A DNA stretch of 16,315 nucleotides from Rubrobacter sp. (GCA_016781635.1 JADDPY010000093.1:6202-22516); one strand, 5' to 3'. Positions 8,245 through 15,314 are shown, counted from the stretch's first letter. Notes: generated by a model not told the origin, from the sequence alone. Numbers and translations are program-made.

Positions 8245-8256
8245 GGAGGAATATCT

Positions 8257-9813
8257 ATGGAAGTTTTGCTACTGGTCCTCGGCGTCGCCGCCGGCCTTGG
8301 CCTCGGCGTCGCCGTCGGATATCTGTACTTTAAGTCGAGGGCAAAGTCCAGGGCGGAGGCCGAGGGTGCGGAGGCGCGGGATTCCGCCCGCAGGATCGTC
8401 GATGAGGCCCGTCGCGAGGCCGAGGCCACGCGTCGCGAGGCCGACCTGGCAGCCAAAGAAGCCGTAATCGCGGCGAAAGACGAGGCCGAGGCCGAGGCGC
8501 GTGCTCGCAGGGCGGAGCTCGCCCGGTTCGAGGAGCGCCTGGAGAACCGCGATGCCGCGCTCGATCGTCGCGATTCCGAGATGGATCGTGAGAGGCGTCA
8601 GCTCTCGCAGCGTGAGGAGAGCCTGAGGGCCCGCGCCGCCGATCTCGATGCGCGCGAGGCCGATCAGCTTAAGGTTCTGGAAGAGGTGTCGGGTCTCACG
8701 CGCATCGAGGCGGAGCGCAGGCTAATCAACGACCTTGAAGTCGAGCTCGAGGACAGGCTCGGTCGCATGGTCAGGGACAGAACCCTCGATGCCGAGGATA
8801 GGGCCGACGCCGAGGCCCGCAGGATCACGGCGCTCACCATGGAGCGACTTGCCTCGGACATAACCGCCGAGTCGACCGCTAAGGCTATCCCGCTCCCTTC
8901 CGACGATCTGAAGGGCCGCATCATCGGGCGCGAGGGGAGGAACATACGCGCGTTTGAGTCCGCCACGGGGGTAGACGTCATCATCGACGACACCCCCGAG
9001 ACCGTCGTCATCTCCAGCTTCGATCCCGTGCGCCGCGAGGTCGGGCGGGTGGCGATGGAGCGGTTGGTTCAGGACGGACGCATCCACCCGGGACGGATCG
9101 AGCAGCTCGTCTCCAAGGCCGCAAAAGACGTCGAGAAGGAGGTCAAGGCGGCGGGTCGCCAGGCCGTGTTCGACGCCAAGATCTCCGGCGGCATGGCCCC
9201 GGATCTCGTGCGCATGCTCGGCGCCTTGAAGTACCGCACCTCTTACGGGCAGAACGTCCTGTCCCACTCCGTCGAGGTCGCGAACCTCTGCGGGATGATG
9301 GCCGCGGAGCTCGGGGCGAACGTGAAGCTGGCGCGCAGGGGCGCCCTTCTCCACGATATCGGCAAGGCAATCGACCACGAGGTCGAGGGGACGCACGCTC
9401 TTATAGGGGGGCGCATGGCCAAGAAGGCCGGCGAGTCCGAGGACGTGGTTCGGGCGATCTCCGCCCACCACCACGAGGTCGAGATGGAGACGGTCGAGGA
9501 CGTGCTCGTCGCGACCTCTGATGCGGTCTCCGCCTCCCGCCCCGGCGCCCGTCGCGAGACCACGGAGACGTACATCGAGCGCCTGCGCTCGCTCGAGGAC
9601 ATAGCCCTCGGCCACCGCGGCGTGGACAAGGCGTACGCGATCCAGGCCGGACGTGAGATCCGCGTGATGGTCCAGCCGAGCGAGGTGGACGATCGGATCG
9701 CCGCCAAGCTGGCCTTCGATATCTCGAAGCAAATAGAGCAGGACCTCGAGTACCCCGGCCAGATCAAGGTGACCGTGATCCGCGAGAGCCGCGTCACCGA
9801 GGTCGCCCGCTAG
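8257..9813 (+). CDS. rny: Ribonuclease Y
   Basis: 518 residues, the standard RNase Y length, with the standard order: N-terminal membrane anchor (about 3-23), long Glu/Arg/Ala-rich coiled coil (about 28-205), KH domain with GRIIGREGRN (220-229), and HD domain with HSVEVANLC (337-345) and the HD pair at 366-367 in LLHDIGK. The C-terminal YPGQIKVTVIRE motif is present. It is a membrane-bound endoribonuclease that starts mRNA decay. ATG 8257 has GGAGGA 6 bases upstream. RNase Y is typical of Firmicutes and unusual in most actinobacteria, which use RNase E; its pairing with RNase J here points to a deep actinobacterial lineage. The leader contains a terminator-like structure that touches the Shine-Dalgarno. 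The next gene starts 9 bases after its stop. Confidence 0.97.
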   Translation: MEVLLLVLGVAAGLGLGVAVGYLYFKSRAKSRAEAEGAEARDSARRIVDEARREAEATRREADLAAKEAVIAAKDEAEAEARARRAELARFEERLENRDAALDRRDSEMDRERRQLSQREESLRARAADLDAREADQLKVLEEVSGLTRIEAERRLINDLEVELEDRLGRMVRDRTLDAEDRADAEARRITALTMERLASDITAESTAKAIPLPSDDLKGRIIGREGRNIRAFESATGVDVIIDDTPETVVISSFDPVRREVGRVAMERLVQDGRIHPGRIEQLVSKAAKDVEKEVKAAGRQAVFDAKISGGMAPDLVRMLGALKYRTSYGQNVLSHSVEVANLCGMMAAELGANVKLARRGALLHDIGKAIDHEVEGTHALIGGRMAKKAGESEDVVRAISAHHHEVEMETVEDVLVATSDAVSASRPGARRETTETYIERLRSLEDIALGHRGVDKAYAIQAGREIRVMVQPSEVDDRIAAKLAFDISKQIEQDLEYPGQIKVTVIRESRVTEVAR

Positions 9814-9822
9814 GGAACGCCC

Positions 9823-10791
9823 ATGGAAGGCCCGTACCGAGACCTCGGCGCCGGTTTCGCCCGCCTCGCCGGCACCGAGGGCCTCAGGCGTACCCCCGGC
9901 TCCCTTCGCTCCGTCGAGGACGCCCTCTTCGAGCTCCTCCGCAACGCCCGCGACGCCGGCGCCTCTAACATCTACGTGGCCTCCATCCTCAAGGCCCGCC
10001 GCTACCGCTCCCTCACGGTCCTCGACGATGGCACGGGCATCCCCGACACCCACGCCCACCTCGTCTTCGAGCCCGGTGTAACCACTCGCCACCTCTCACC
10101 CGTCGGGGAACCCGCCCTAGCAGTAGGCCCTACCCCTGGCGTATCCTCCCACGGTGCCGGTCTCGCCCTTCACTACATAAAGCAGGCGTCCGTCTCCGCC
10201 GAGGTCCTCTCCACGGCGTCCCCAACCGCCATAAGGGCGGTCTTCGATACCCACCGCATCCTCCCCGAAAAAAGCGGCCAATCCACCTCCAAGCCCTCCG
10301 GTTCCAACCTCCCCGCCGTCCTCGCCCGCTTCTCCGACACGACCGGCAAAACCTCTCCAAAACCTCCCCGCTTCTACCACGGCTCCCCGGCTACCATCCT
10401 CTCCCGCCTGATGTATGACCACATAATACAACCAGCGCCGAAAACGTCTGTGGATTTACGCAAGAAAGCGGCGTCATTGGGTCTGGATGTCTCCTTGAGG
10501 ACTTCACAGAGGGTTTTGGCCGGTGACGTTGCTCCGGCGCGAACCGTCGAGGGAACACCGAAGGTTGAGAGTCCTGTTAGCGGGCTGGGTGGGGAGGGTG
10601 GTAGCGTCGGGGTAGAAGGGCCTATACTCACGCTCGGCGAAGGGGAGCTAGAGGATCTCGGGTGCATCCTTCGGAGGGCCGCGAGGGCTAGCTATCTCGA
10701 CCTCTCCGGTCTGACCGCCGAGGGGCGGCCGGGTGAGGTTGTGATCAGGGCGCGCGTGTACGAACCTGAGGAGGAGTACGAGGATGAATAG
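9823..10791 (+). CDS. Stand-alone GHKL-type ATPase with unknown C-terminal region
   Basis: 322 residues. The first 145 or so carry a Bergerat (GHKL) ATP-binding fold. The N-box is ELLRNARDAGA (E37, N41, D44), most like MutL. The G1 box is VLDDGTGIPD (66-75). EPGVTTRH (83-90) recalls the kinase F-box, and SHGAGLALHYIK (109-120) is a G2-like box. There is no GFRGEAL motif, no MutL C-terminal endonuclease/dimer domain, no histidine-phosphoacceptor domain and no membrane segment. Residues 150-210 are a Ser/Pro/Lys/Thr-rich linker and 245-265 a Gly-rich stretch; the tail (275-322) holds a short alpha/beta piece and ends acidic. ATG 9823 has a weak GGGA before it and lies 9 bases after rny; its end overlaps miaB by 8 bases, so translation is probably coupled. 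G/C strand bias flips in mid-gene. The ATPase class is fairly sure; the function is unknown. Confidence 0.82.
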   Translation: MEGPYRDLGAGFARLAGTEGLRRTPGSLRSVEDALFELLRNARDAGASNIYVASILKARRYRSLTVLDDGTGIPDTHAHLVFEPGVTTRHLSPVGEPALAVGPTPGVSSHGAGLALHYIKQASVSAEVLSTASPTAIRAVFDTHRILPEKSGQSTSKPSGSNLPAVLARFSDTTGKTSPKPPRFYHGSPATILSRLMYDHIIQPAPKTSVDLRKKAASLGLDVSLRTSQRVLAGDVAPARTVEGTPKVESPVSGLGGEGGSVGVEGPILTLGEGELEDLGCILRRAARASYLDLSGLTAEGRPGEVVIRARVYEPEEEYEDE

Positions 10792-12199
10792 CACCACGAA
10801 CGGGGCGGACAATACGACGTCGGATACCAATGGACACGGGTCCGCACCGGTCTCCGTTACGCTCGGCAGGAAGCCTCCCTCAAAAGGCGCCGCAGACGGA
10901 GGAGGAGTCGTGCTGGCCCCTGGCGCTGGCAAAACCGCGTGCATCAGGACCTTCGGCTGCCAGATGAACGTACACGACTCTGACAGGATGCGGCGCATGA
11001 TCCGCGACGCCGGGTATGCCGAGGTCCAGCGCTACGAGGACGCCGACGTGGTCGTGCTCAACACCTGCTACGTCCGTGAGAACGCCGTCGACCGCGTCCG
11101 AGGCCACCTCGGTGAGCTCTCCCGCCTCAAAAAAGAGGGCCGGGTCAAAAAATTCGCCCTCACCGGCTGCGTCGGTGCCGCTAAAGAATCCTCCCAACTT
11201 CGTAACACCTACGGTATAGATCTCGTGCTGGGTACTCATAATACATACGAGTTGGCTGAGTTTGTCGGGTTGCCGGGGATGGAAGAGACGTACACGCCGG
11301 ATCTTCCCGGAACGGAGGGTGAGCACCAGGCTTTCGTCACCATTATGACCGGCTGTAATTACCAGTGCAGCTACTGCATAGTGCCAACCGTCAGGGGCAG
11401 GATGGCGTGCAGGCCGATGGAGAGCGTCGTCGAAGAGGTGAGGATGCTGGTTGGCTCCGGGGCGCGGTACGTGACGCTTCTCGGGCAGACGGTCGATGCG
11501 TGGCGGGAGAAGGGGGGCGCGAAGAGGTTCTGCGATCTTCTGGAGAGGGTGGCGGACGAGGCGCCCAGGGTATCGTTTACAACAAGCCATCCCTCTAATA
11601 TGGAGGATCGGACGCTCAAGCTTATCGGCGAGAAGGAGACGATCGTCGGGAGGCTTCACCTTCCCGTGCAGTCGGGGTCGGATCGGATGCTCAGGGCGAT
11701 GCACCGGGGTTACAAGTCGGATCGGTACCGGAGGAAAATCGAGGTCTTCCGGGACGAGGTCCCGGATGGCACGCTCTCGACGGACGTCATCGTGGGGCAT
11801 CCTGGCGAGACCGAGGCGGACCATGACGAGACGCTGAGGCTGCTCGAGGATTGCGCCTTCGACTCCGCGTACGTCTTCAAGTTCTCCCCCAGGAAAGGCA
11901 CCGAGGCCGCCGAGATGGCGAGGGAGACATCCGTTGCCGACGACGTTGTGCAGAGGAGGTTTATGGAGGTCATGCGTGCCGTCGAGCAGAGCGCTTTTCG
12001 GAGAAACAGCACCAAGATCGGCTCCGTGGAGGAGATCTACGTGAGGCACGGGAGAACCGGGGACGGGCGTGCGATCGGTGAAACGTGGGGCGGTCACGCG
12101 GTGCACGTCCCGACCGATGTCTCGCCGGGAGGGTACGTCACCGCAAGGGTAGAGAGCGCGGGCCCACACGTACTGCATGCGGGCGAGCCCCTATCCTAG
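10784..12199 (+). CDS. miaB: tRNA-2-methylthio-N6-dimethylallyladenosine synthase MiaB
   Basis: 471 residues from ATG 10784. The N-terminal UPF0004 domain has its three cluster cysteines: FGCQMN (C59), NTCYVREN (C95) and TGCVGA (C129). The radical-SAM core shows CNYQCSYC (C191, C195, C198). HLPVQSGSDRMLRAMHRGY and STDVIVGHPGET are typical MiaB segments, and a TRAM domain closes the protein (about 405-470). It adds the methylthio group to i6A37 in tRNAs reading U-starting codons, directly after MiaA, whose gene is next. The first 45 or so residues are Ser/Thr/Asn/Gly-rich and foreign to the family. GTG 10910 (codon 43) has its own strong Shine-Dalgarno and would give a normal-length protein of 429 residues. 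ATG 10784 is also well served (GAGGAGGAG 10768-10776) and overlaps the previous stop. Either or both starts may be used. Confidence 0.96.
   Translation: MNSTTNGADNTTSDTNGHGSAPVSVTLGRKPPSKGAADGGGVVLAPGAGKTACIRTFGCQMNVHDSDRMRRMIRDAGYAEVQRYEDADVVVLNTCYVRENAVDRVRGHLGELSRLKKEGRVKKFALTGCVGAAKESSQLRNTYGIDLVLGTHNTYELAEFVGLPGMEETYTPDLPGTEGEHQAFVTIMTGCNYQCSYCIVPTVRGRMACRPMESVVEEVRMLVGSGARYVTLLGQTVDAWREKGGAKRFCDLLERVADEAPRVSFTTSHPSNMEDRTLKLIGEKETIVGRLHLPVQSGSDRMLRAMHRGYKSDRYRRKIEVFRDEVPDGTLSTDVIVGHPGETEADHDETLRLLEDCAFDSAYVFKFSPRKGTEAAEMARETSVADDVVQRRFMEVMRAVEQSAFRRNSTKIGSVEEIYVRHGRTGDGRAIGETWGGHAVHVPTDVSPGGYVTARVESAGPHVLHAGEPLS
10898..10912 (+). promoter_or_regulatory. Second ribosome binding site and GTG start inside miaB
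   Basis: GGAGGAGGAG (10898-10907) followed by GTG at 10910-10912, in frame. Using GGAGG 10898-10902 the spacing is 7 bases. The protein from here starts MLAPGAGKTACIRTFGCQMN, close to the usual MiaB start. Confidence 0.5.
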
Positions 12200-12240
12200 G
12201 AGACCCGGACCATCGCTCGAATGCTTAGTCTGGGTGTACG

Positions 12241-13104
12241 GTGCCCGCAAGGATGAGAGCGCTCGTGGTGTGCGGGCCGACCGCGGCCGGAAAGAGTCAG
12301 CTTGCCGACGGGCTCGCCGAAGCGCTGTCGGAGGCTTGGGGCGGCTGGGCCCCGACGCTCGTCGTCGACTCCATGCAGGTCTACGAGGAGATACCGGTAA
12401 CCACGAACCAGGGACGCGACAGGCCAGCTGAGCTCGTGGGGATCTCTTCTGTCGAGGAAGAATGGACGGTCGCGCGACACAAGGATCGGGCGGAGAGTCT
12501 GATAGCGGGGCTCGAGGAAGGCTCGCCGTTCGTGCTCGACGCGGGCACCGGCATGTACCTAAACGCGATAGTACTCGGGATCCCTTTGGCCCCCAAGGTT
12601 TCGCTGAGCGTGCGCGAGGAGGCGCTAAGGGCTTCGTCCGGCGCGGTCAACCAGAGAAGGGCCGCAAGGGAAGAGGAGCTCAAGATCGAGGGGGTCCCCG
12701 AGAGGGGCTCGGTATGGGCCGGATGGCCGATGTACGGCGCTTCCTTCGTCTACCTCAGGCCTCCGAGAGACCGCCTCGACCTGCGCATAGCGGAGAGATC
12801 CGCCAGCATAAAACGCGACGGCGAGGAGGAAGGCAGAACCTTGCTAGCACTAGACCCCAACCCTTCCGTACGGCAAGCGATCGGCCCCAAAGAGATGATG
12901 ATGGTGGCCTCCGGTGCGATTCCGGCCGTAGAAGCACAGGAGCATCTAGCTGCACGCACGCGTCGGCTCGCAAGACGTCAGATGCGCTGGTTCGACAAGC
13001 TCATGAGGACGCTCCCCGATACCACACAGAAGACCGTCGTGGAGACCGAGGACGACTCGCGTATCGAGCATGTTATGCATGATATAATGAGGTCATGGGT
13101 ATGA
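12241..13104 (+). CDS. miaA: tRNA dimethylallyltransferase MiaA (divergent)
   Basis: 287 residues from GTG 12241; ATG 12253 is in frame and gives 283. Walker A is GPTAAGKS (12-19). DSMQVYEE (43-50) holds the catalytic aspartate and the DSxQ motif, GTGMYLNAIVLGIPLAP (102-118) the donor-site region, and TRRLARRQMRWF (240-251) the C-terminal R-x-x-x-R-RQ-x-x-W motif. These support transfer of a dimethylallyl group to A37. The segment between 120 and 215 is odd: the usual DP..A..I...D..R..RALE block is not recognisable, being replaced by SSGAVNQRR through GSVWAGWPM, and the family's lid region looks short. The miaB neighbour fits the pathway. A TAGTCT box (12226-12231) lies 9 bases before the GTG, and no Shine-Dalgarno serves either start. 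The 3' end carries a promoter-like box for hflX and overlaps it by 4 bases. Confidence 0.87.
   Translation: MPARMRALVVCGPTAAGKSQLADGLAEALSEAWGGWAPTLVVDSMQVYEEIPVTTNQGRDRPAELVGISSVEEEWTVARHKDRAESLIAGLEEGSPFVLDAGTGMYLNAIVLGIPLAPKVSLSVREEALRASSGAVNQRRAAREEELKIEGVPERGSVWAGWPMYGASFVYLRPPRDRLDLRIAERSASIKRDGEEEGRTLLALDPNPSVRQAIGPKEMMMVASGAIPAVEAQEHLAARTRRLARRQMRWFDKLMRTLPDTTQKTVVETEDDSRIEHVMHDIMRSWV
13080..13088 (+). promoter_or_regulatory. Extended -10 promoter inside the 3' end of miaA, for hflX
   Basis: TGATATAAT (13080-13088) is a perfect extended -10 (TG, one base, TATAAT). No good -35 is seen at 17-18 bases, as is usual for extended -10 promoters. A start point 7 bases downstream would fall on ATG 13095. 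GAGG (13089-13092) is the Shine-Dalgarno for the alternative ATG 13101. Confidence 0.6.
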
Positions 13105-14438
13105 GCGAAGAGCAACAGCGCGACGGCATGAACGAATCCTCCGATAATAGGGCGGTTTTGGTCGCCGCCGGCGAGGATCGCAAGCTCGGGGAACTGGCGA
13201 GATTGGCTGAGACTCTGGGCCTCGAGGTCGTGGGGCAACTCGAGCAGGCGAGGCGCGACGGGGTTGGCTACCTTGGGAAAGGCAAGCGTCAGGAGTTAAA
13301 GAGCTTCGTCGAGGAGGTAGGTGCTGGCCTCGTGTTAACGGACGACGAGCTCACTGCCTCTCAGGCGCGGGTTCTTGAGGGTGATGCCGGCGTACCGGTA
13401 GTGGACCGCACCGCATTGATCATCAGGATATTTGGCGAGCACGCCAGAGATGCGGCCAGCAGGTTAGAGGTGGAGTTAGCCGAGCTCACGTACAGACTTC
13501 CGAGAGTAAAAGGCGGCAACCGAGCCTTGAGTCGCCTCGGCGGTGGCGGGGTTGCTGGTGGAGCTGGTGCCGGTGGTAGGGGAGCAACGAGGGGGCCGGG
13601 TGAGCAGCAGCTCGAGTACGACCGGCGTGTCATACGCGAGCGAAGCGCCTCTATACGACGCAGGCTGGAAGGAGAGAAGGCTTCGAGGGCCGTTCGAGGC
13701 TCCCGTCTGAAGAAGGGTGGAGCACCGACCGTCTCCCTGGTCGGTTATACGAACGCCGGCAAGACCACCATCCTGAACGCCCTGAGCGGTGAAACCAGGT
13801 CGACCGCAGACCGCCTCTTCGAAACCCTCGAGACTACGACACGCCTGGTGAGCGGCGCTTCGGCCGATGGCGTGAACGGCGGTTCTTCTGGGAAGTCTGA
13901 TGGGTCCGCGGGGCCTGACTTCGTGGTCACGGACACGGTGGGGTTTATCAAGAAGCTTCCCACGCAGCTCGTTCACTCCTTCGCGGCCACCCTTGAAGCG
14001 GCTCGGGACGCGGACCTGCTCGTTATATGCGCCGATGCTGGAGGGGACCTCGTCGGGCTCGGGCAGGAGTTAGAGTCCGTGGTCGGTACTCTGGAGGAGG
14101 CCGGCATCTCGACCGAGGGTTCGCTTTTGTGCCTGAACAAGATAGATCTCCTCGATGAGCGCGAGAGAACCGACCTCGATAGGGAGTATCCGGAGGCCGT
14201 CAAGATCAGCGCCGTCGAGAGCGTGGCGCCGCTGGCACACGCGATACGCGAGAAGATCTCCGGCGGTTTCGAGCGGGCGAAGATTTTGATACCTCACGAG
14301 GAGTACGCCAAGGCGGCGCGCCTGTACGGGTCGGCCGAGATTCACGCCGAGAACAGCACCGTGGAGGGCGTCTGGATGGATGTCACCATCCCCAAGCAAG
14401 ACCTTCCAAAGTACGTCCGCTACGTAGTCACAGGATAA
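13101..14438 (+). CDS. hflX: GTPase HflX
   Basis: 445 residues from ATG 13101, which has GAGG 8 bases upstream and overlaps the miaA stop as ATGA; ATG 13095, two codons earlier, is the alternative. The N-terminal HflX domain runs to about 135 (GVGYLGKGKRQEL, DDELTASQAR, VPVVDRTALIIRIF). The glycine-rich loop that is usually GGIGTRGPGEKQLE is stretched here (147-171). GTPase motifs are G1 GYTNAGKT (215-222), G2 FETLETTTR (240-248), G3 DTVGF (278-282), G4 NKID (346-349) and G5 SAV (370-372). A Gly/Ser insert (about 251-271) separates G2 and G3. HflX binds the 50S subunit and rescues stalled or hibernating ribosomes. The miaA-hflX linkage is widespread, normally with hfq between; hfq is absent here. 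Confidence 0.95.
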   Translation: MSEEQQRDGMNESSDNRAVLVAAGEDRKLGELARLAETLGLEVVGQLEQARRDGVGYLGKGKRQELKSFVEEVGAGLVLTDDELTASQARVLEGDAGVPVVDRTALIIRIFGEHARDAASRLEVELAELTYRLPRVKGGNRALSRLGGGGVAGGAGAGGRGATRGPGEQQLEYDRRVIRERSASIRRRLEGEKASRAVRGSRLKKGGAPTVSLVGYTNAGKTTILNALSGETRSTADRLFETLETTTRLVSGASADGVNGGSSGKSDGSAGPDFVVTDTVGFIKKLPTQLVHSFAATLEAARDADLLVICADAGGDLVGLGQELESVVGTLEEAGISTEGSLLCLNKIDLLDERERTDLDREYPEAVKISAVESVAPLAHAIREKISGGFERAKILIPHEEYAKAARLYGSAEIHAENSTVEGVWMDVTIPKQDLPKYVRYVVTG

Positions 14439-14476
14439 CCTCCGGGCGCTACGGACGACGTCTCGCACGGAGTATT

Positions 14477-15286
14477 TTGTATTCGATAGGTAGGGCTTTG
14501 CGCTTATACCCCGGGCCTCCGGAGGAGTTGTCCGCCGAGCTCGTCCACGCCGATCTGGAGTTTCCCGGGCTTGCAAGATCGGGAAATCCGGCCGAGGTTC
14601 CTCACGTCGCTATAAATATGGTTAGCACGCTCGATGGGAAAGTTTCTACCGGCGGGAAGGCCAGCCCCATAGGTAGCCGCGTGGATCGCCTCATCATGAG
14701 TAATCTACGTTGCGCGGTAGATGCCGTCGTAGTCGGAGCGGGAACCGTGCGCGCCGAGGAGATGAACCTCACCGTGCCCGATGAGCTCTCCGAGAAGCGA
14801 AAGGCCAAAGGCCTCTCTGAGCAGCCCCTCGGTGTGATCCTGGCCGGCTCCGGCGAACTCCCGCTTCGGAGGAGGATCTTTCGCCCCGAAGGACGCCGGA
14901 GAAACCAACGCTTGGTGATCGTCGCAGGTCAGGCCACGCCCGGGAAGACGTTAAGAGAGGCATCCAACCTGGGCGCTCGCGTCGTTCATACGCGGGGCTC
15001 CGGCATGCCGGAGCCCCGTGAGGTCCTCGAGCTTCTAAAGGATCTACTGAACGTCGGCACCGTCCTCCTCGAAGGCGGACCATCTGTCAACGGATCCTTC
15101 CTTTCCTCCGGAGTAGTAGACGAACTCTTTCTTACCCTAAGCCCCAAAATATTTCTCTCCTCACGTGACAAGCTTTCCCTCGCGGCGAGCCACAAAGCGG
15201 AACTCGAAATAACGGACTTCGACATCGCCTCCGTACACTCGTCTCCAAAAACCGGGGAACTATACCTCAGGTACGCCAAGCGTTAG
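14477..15286 (+). CDS. RibD C-terminal/DHFR-fold reductase (pyrimidine reductase family)
   Basis: Up to 269 residues. The pattern is that of the RibD C-terminal domain: VAINMVSTLDGKVS (44-57), SPIGSRVDRLIMSNLR (63-78), VVVGAGTVRAE (84-94), then LLEGGPSVNGSFLSSGVVDELFLTLSPKIF (197-226), which forms the NADPH/substrate site. RibD-C enzymes reduce the ribosylamino group of a riboflavin precursor. No deaminase domain and no other rib gene is nearby, so it may equally be one of the many DHFR-fold oxidoreductases of actinobacteria with unknown substrates. The start is uncertain: TTG 14477 has GGAG only 4 bases away, while TTG 14498 (product beginning MRLYPGPPEELSAEL) fits relatives as well; no ATG precedes the conserved core. 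It lies 38 bases after hflX. Its last 200 bases are markedly C-rich and G-poor on this strand. Confidence 0.85.
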   Translation: MYSIGRALRLYPGPPEELSAELVHADLEFPGLARSGNPAEVPHVAINMVSTLDGKVSTGGKASPIGSRVDRLIMSNLRCAVDAVVVGAGTVRAEEMNLTVPDELSEKRKAKGLSEQPLGVILAGSGELPLRRRIFRPEGRRRNQRLVIVAGQATPGKTLREASNLGARVVHTRGSGMPEPREVLELLKDLLNVGTVLLEGGPSVNGSFLSSGVVDELFLTLSPKIFLSSRDKLSLAASHKAELEITDFDIASVHSSPKTGELYLRYAKR

Positions 15287-15314
15287 CGTCGAACAAGCAA
15301 CCCGACCCGATCTC

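Noticed and set aside
8093..8467. Plus-strand frame bridging the end of recX, the gap and the start of rny
   Set aside because: It overlaps two well-supported genes and the structured leader, and its product is Arg/Pro-rich with no motif.
8722..10092. Minus-strand open frame of 456 codons spanning rny and the ATPase gene
   Set aside because: It runs antisense through the KH and HD domains of RNase Y and shows repetitive Gly/Val/Asp/Leu composition, a GC artefact.
10117..10431. Minus-strand frame opposite the C-rich part of the ATPase gene
   Set aside because: I considered that the strand-bias flip might mean a gene on the other strand, but the product is Gly/Glu-rich low complexity, while the plus strand has the ordered GHKL motifs.
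9823..10791. Calling the GHKL gene mutL
   Set aside because: The N-box is MutL-like, but GFRGEAL, the transducer domain pattern and the C-terminal domain are missing, and the G2 region is closer to histidine kinases.
10880..12178. Minus-strand open frame of 432 codons opposite miaB
   Set aside because: The plus strand carries every MiaB cysteine and motif; the antisense product shows no recognisable domain.
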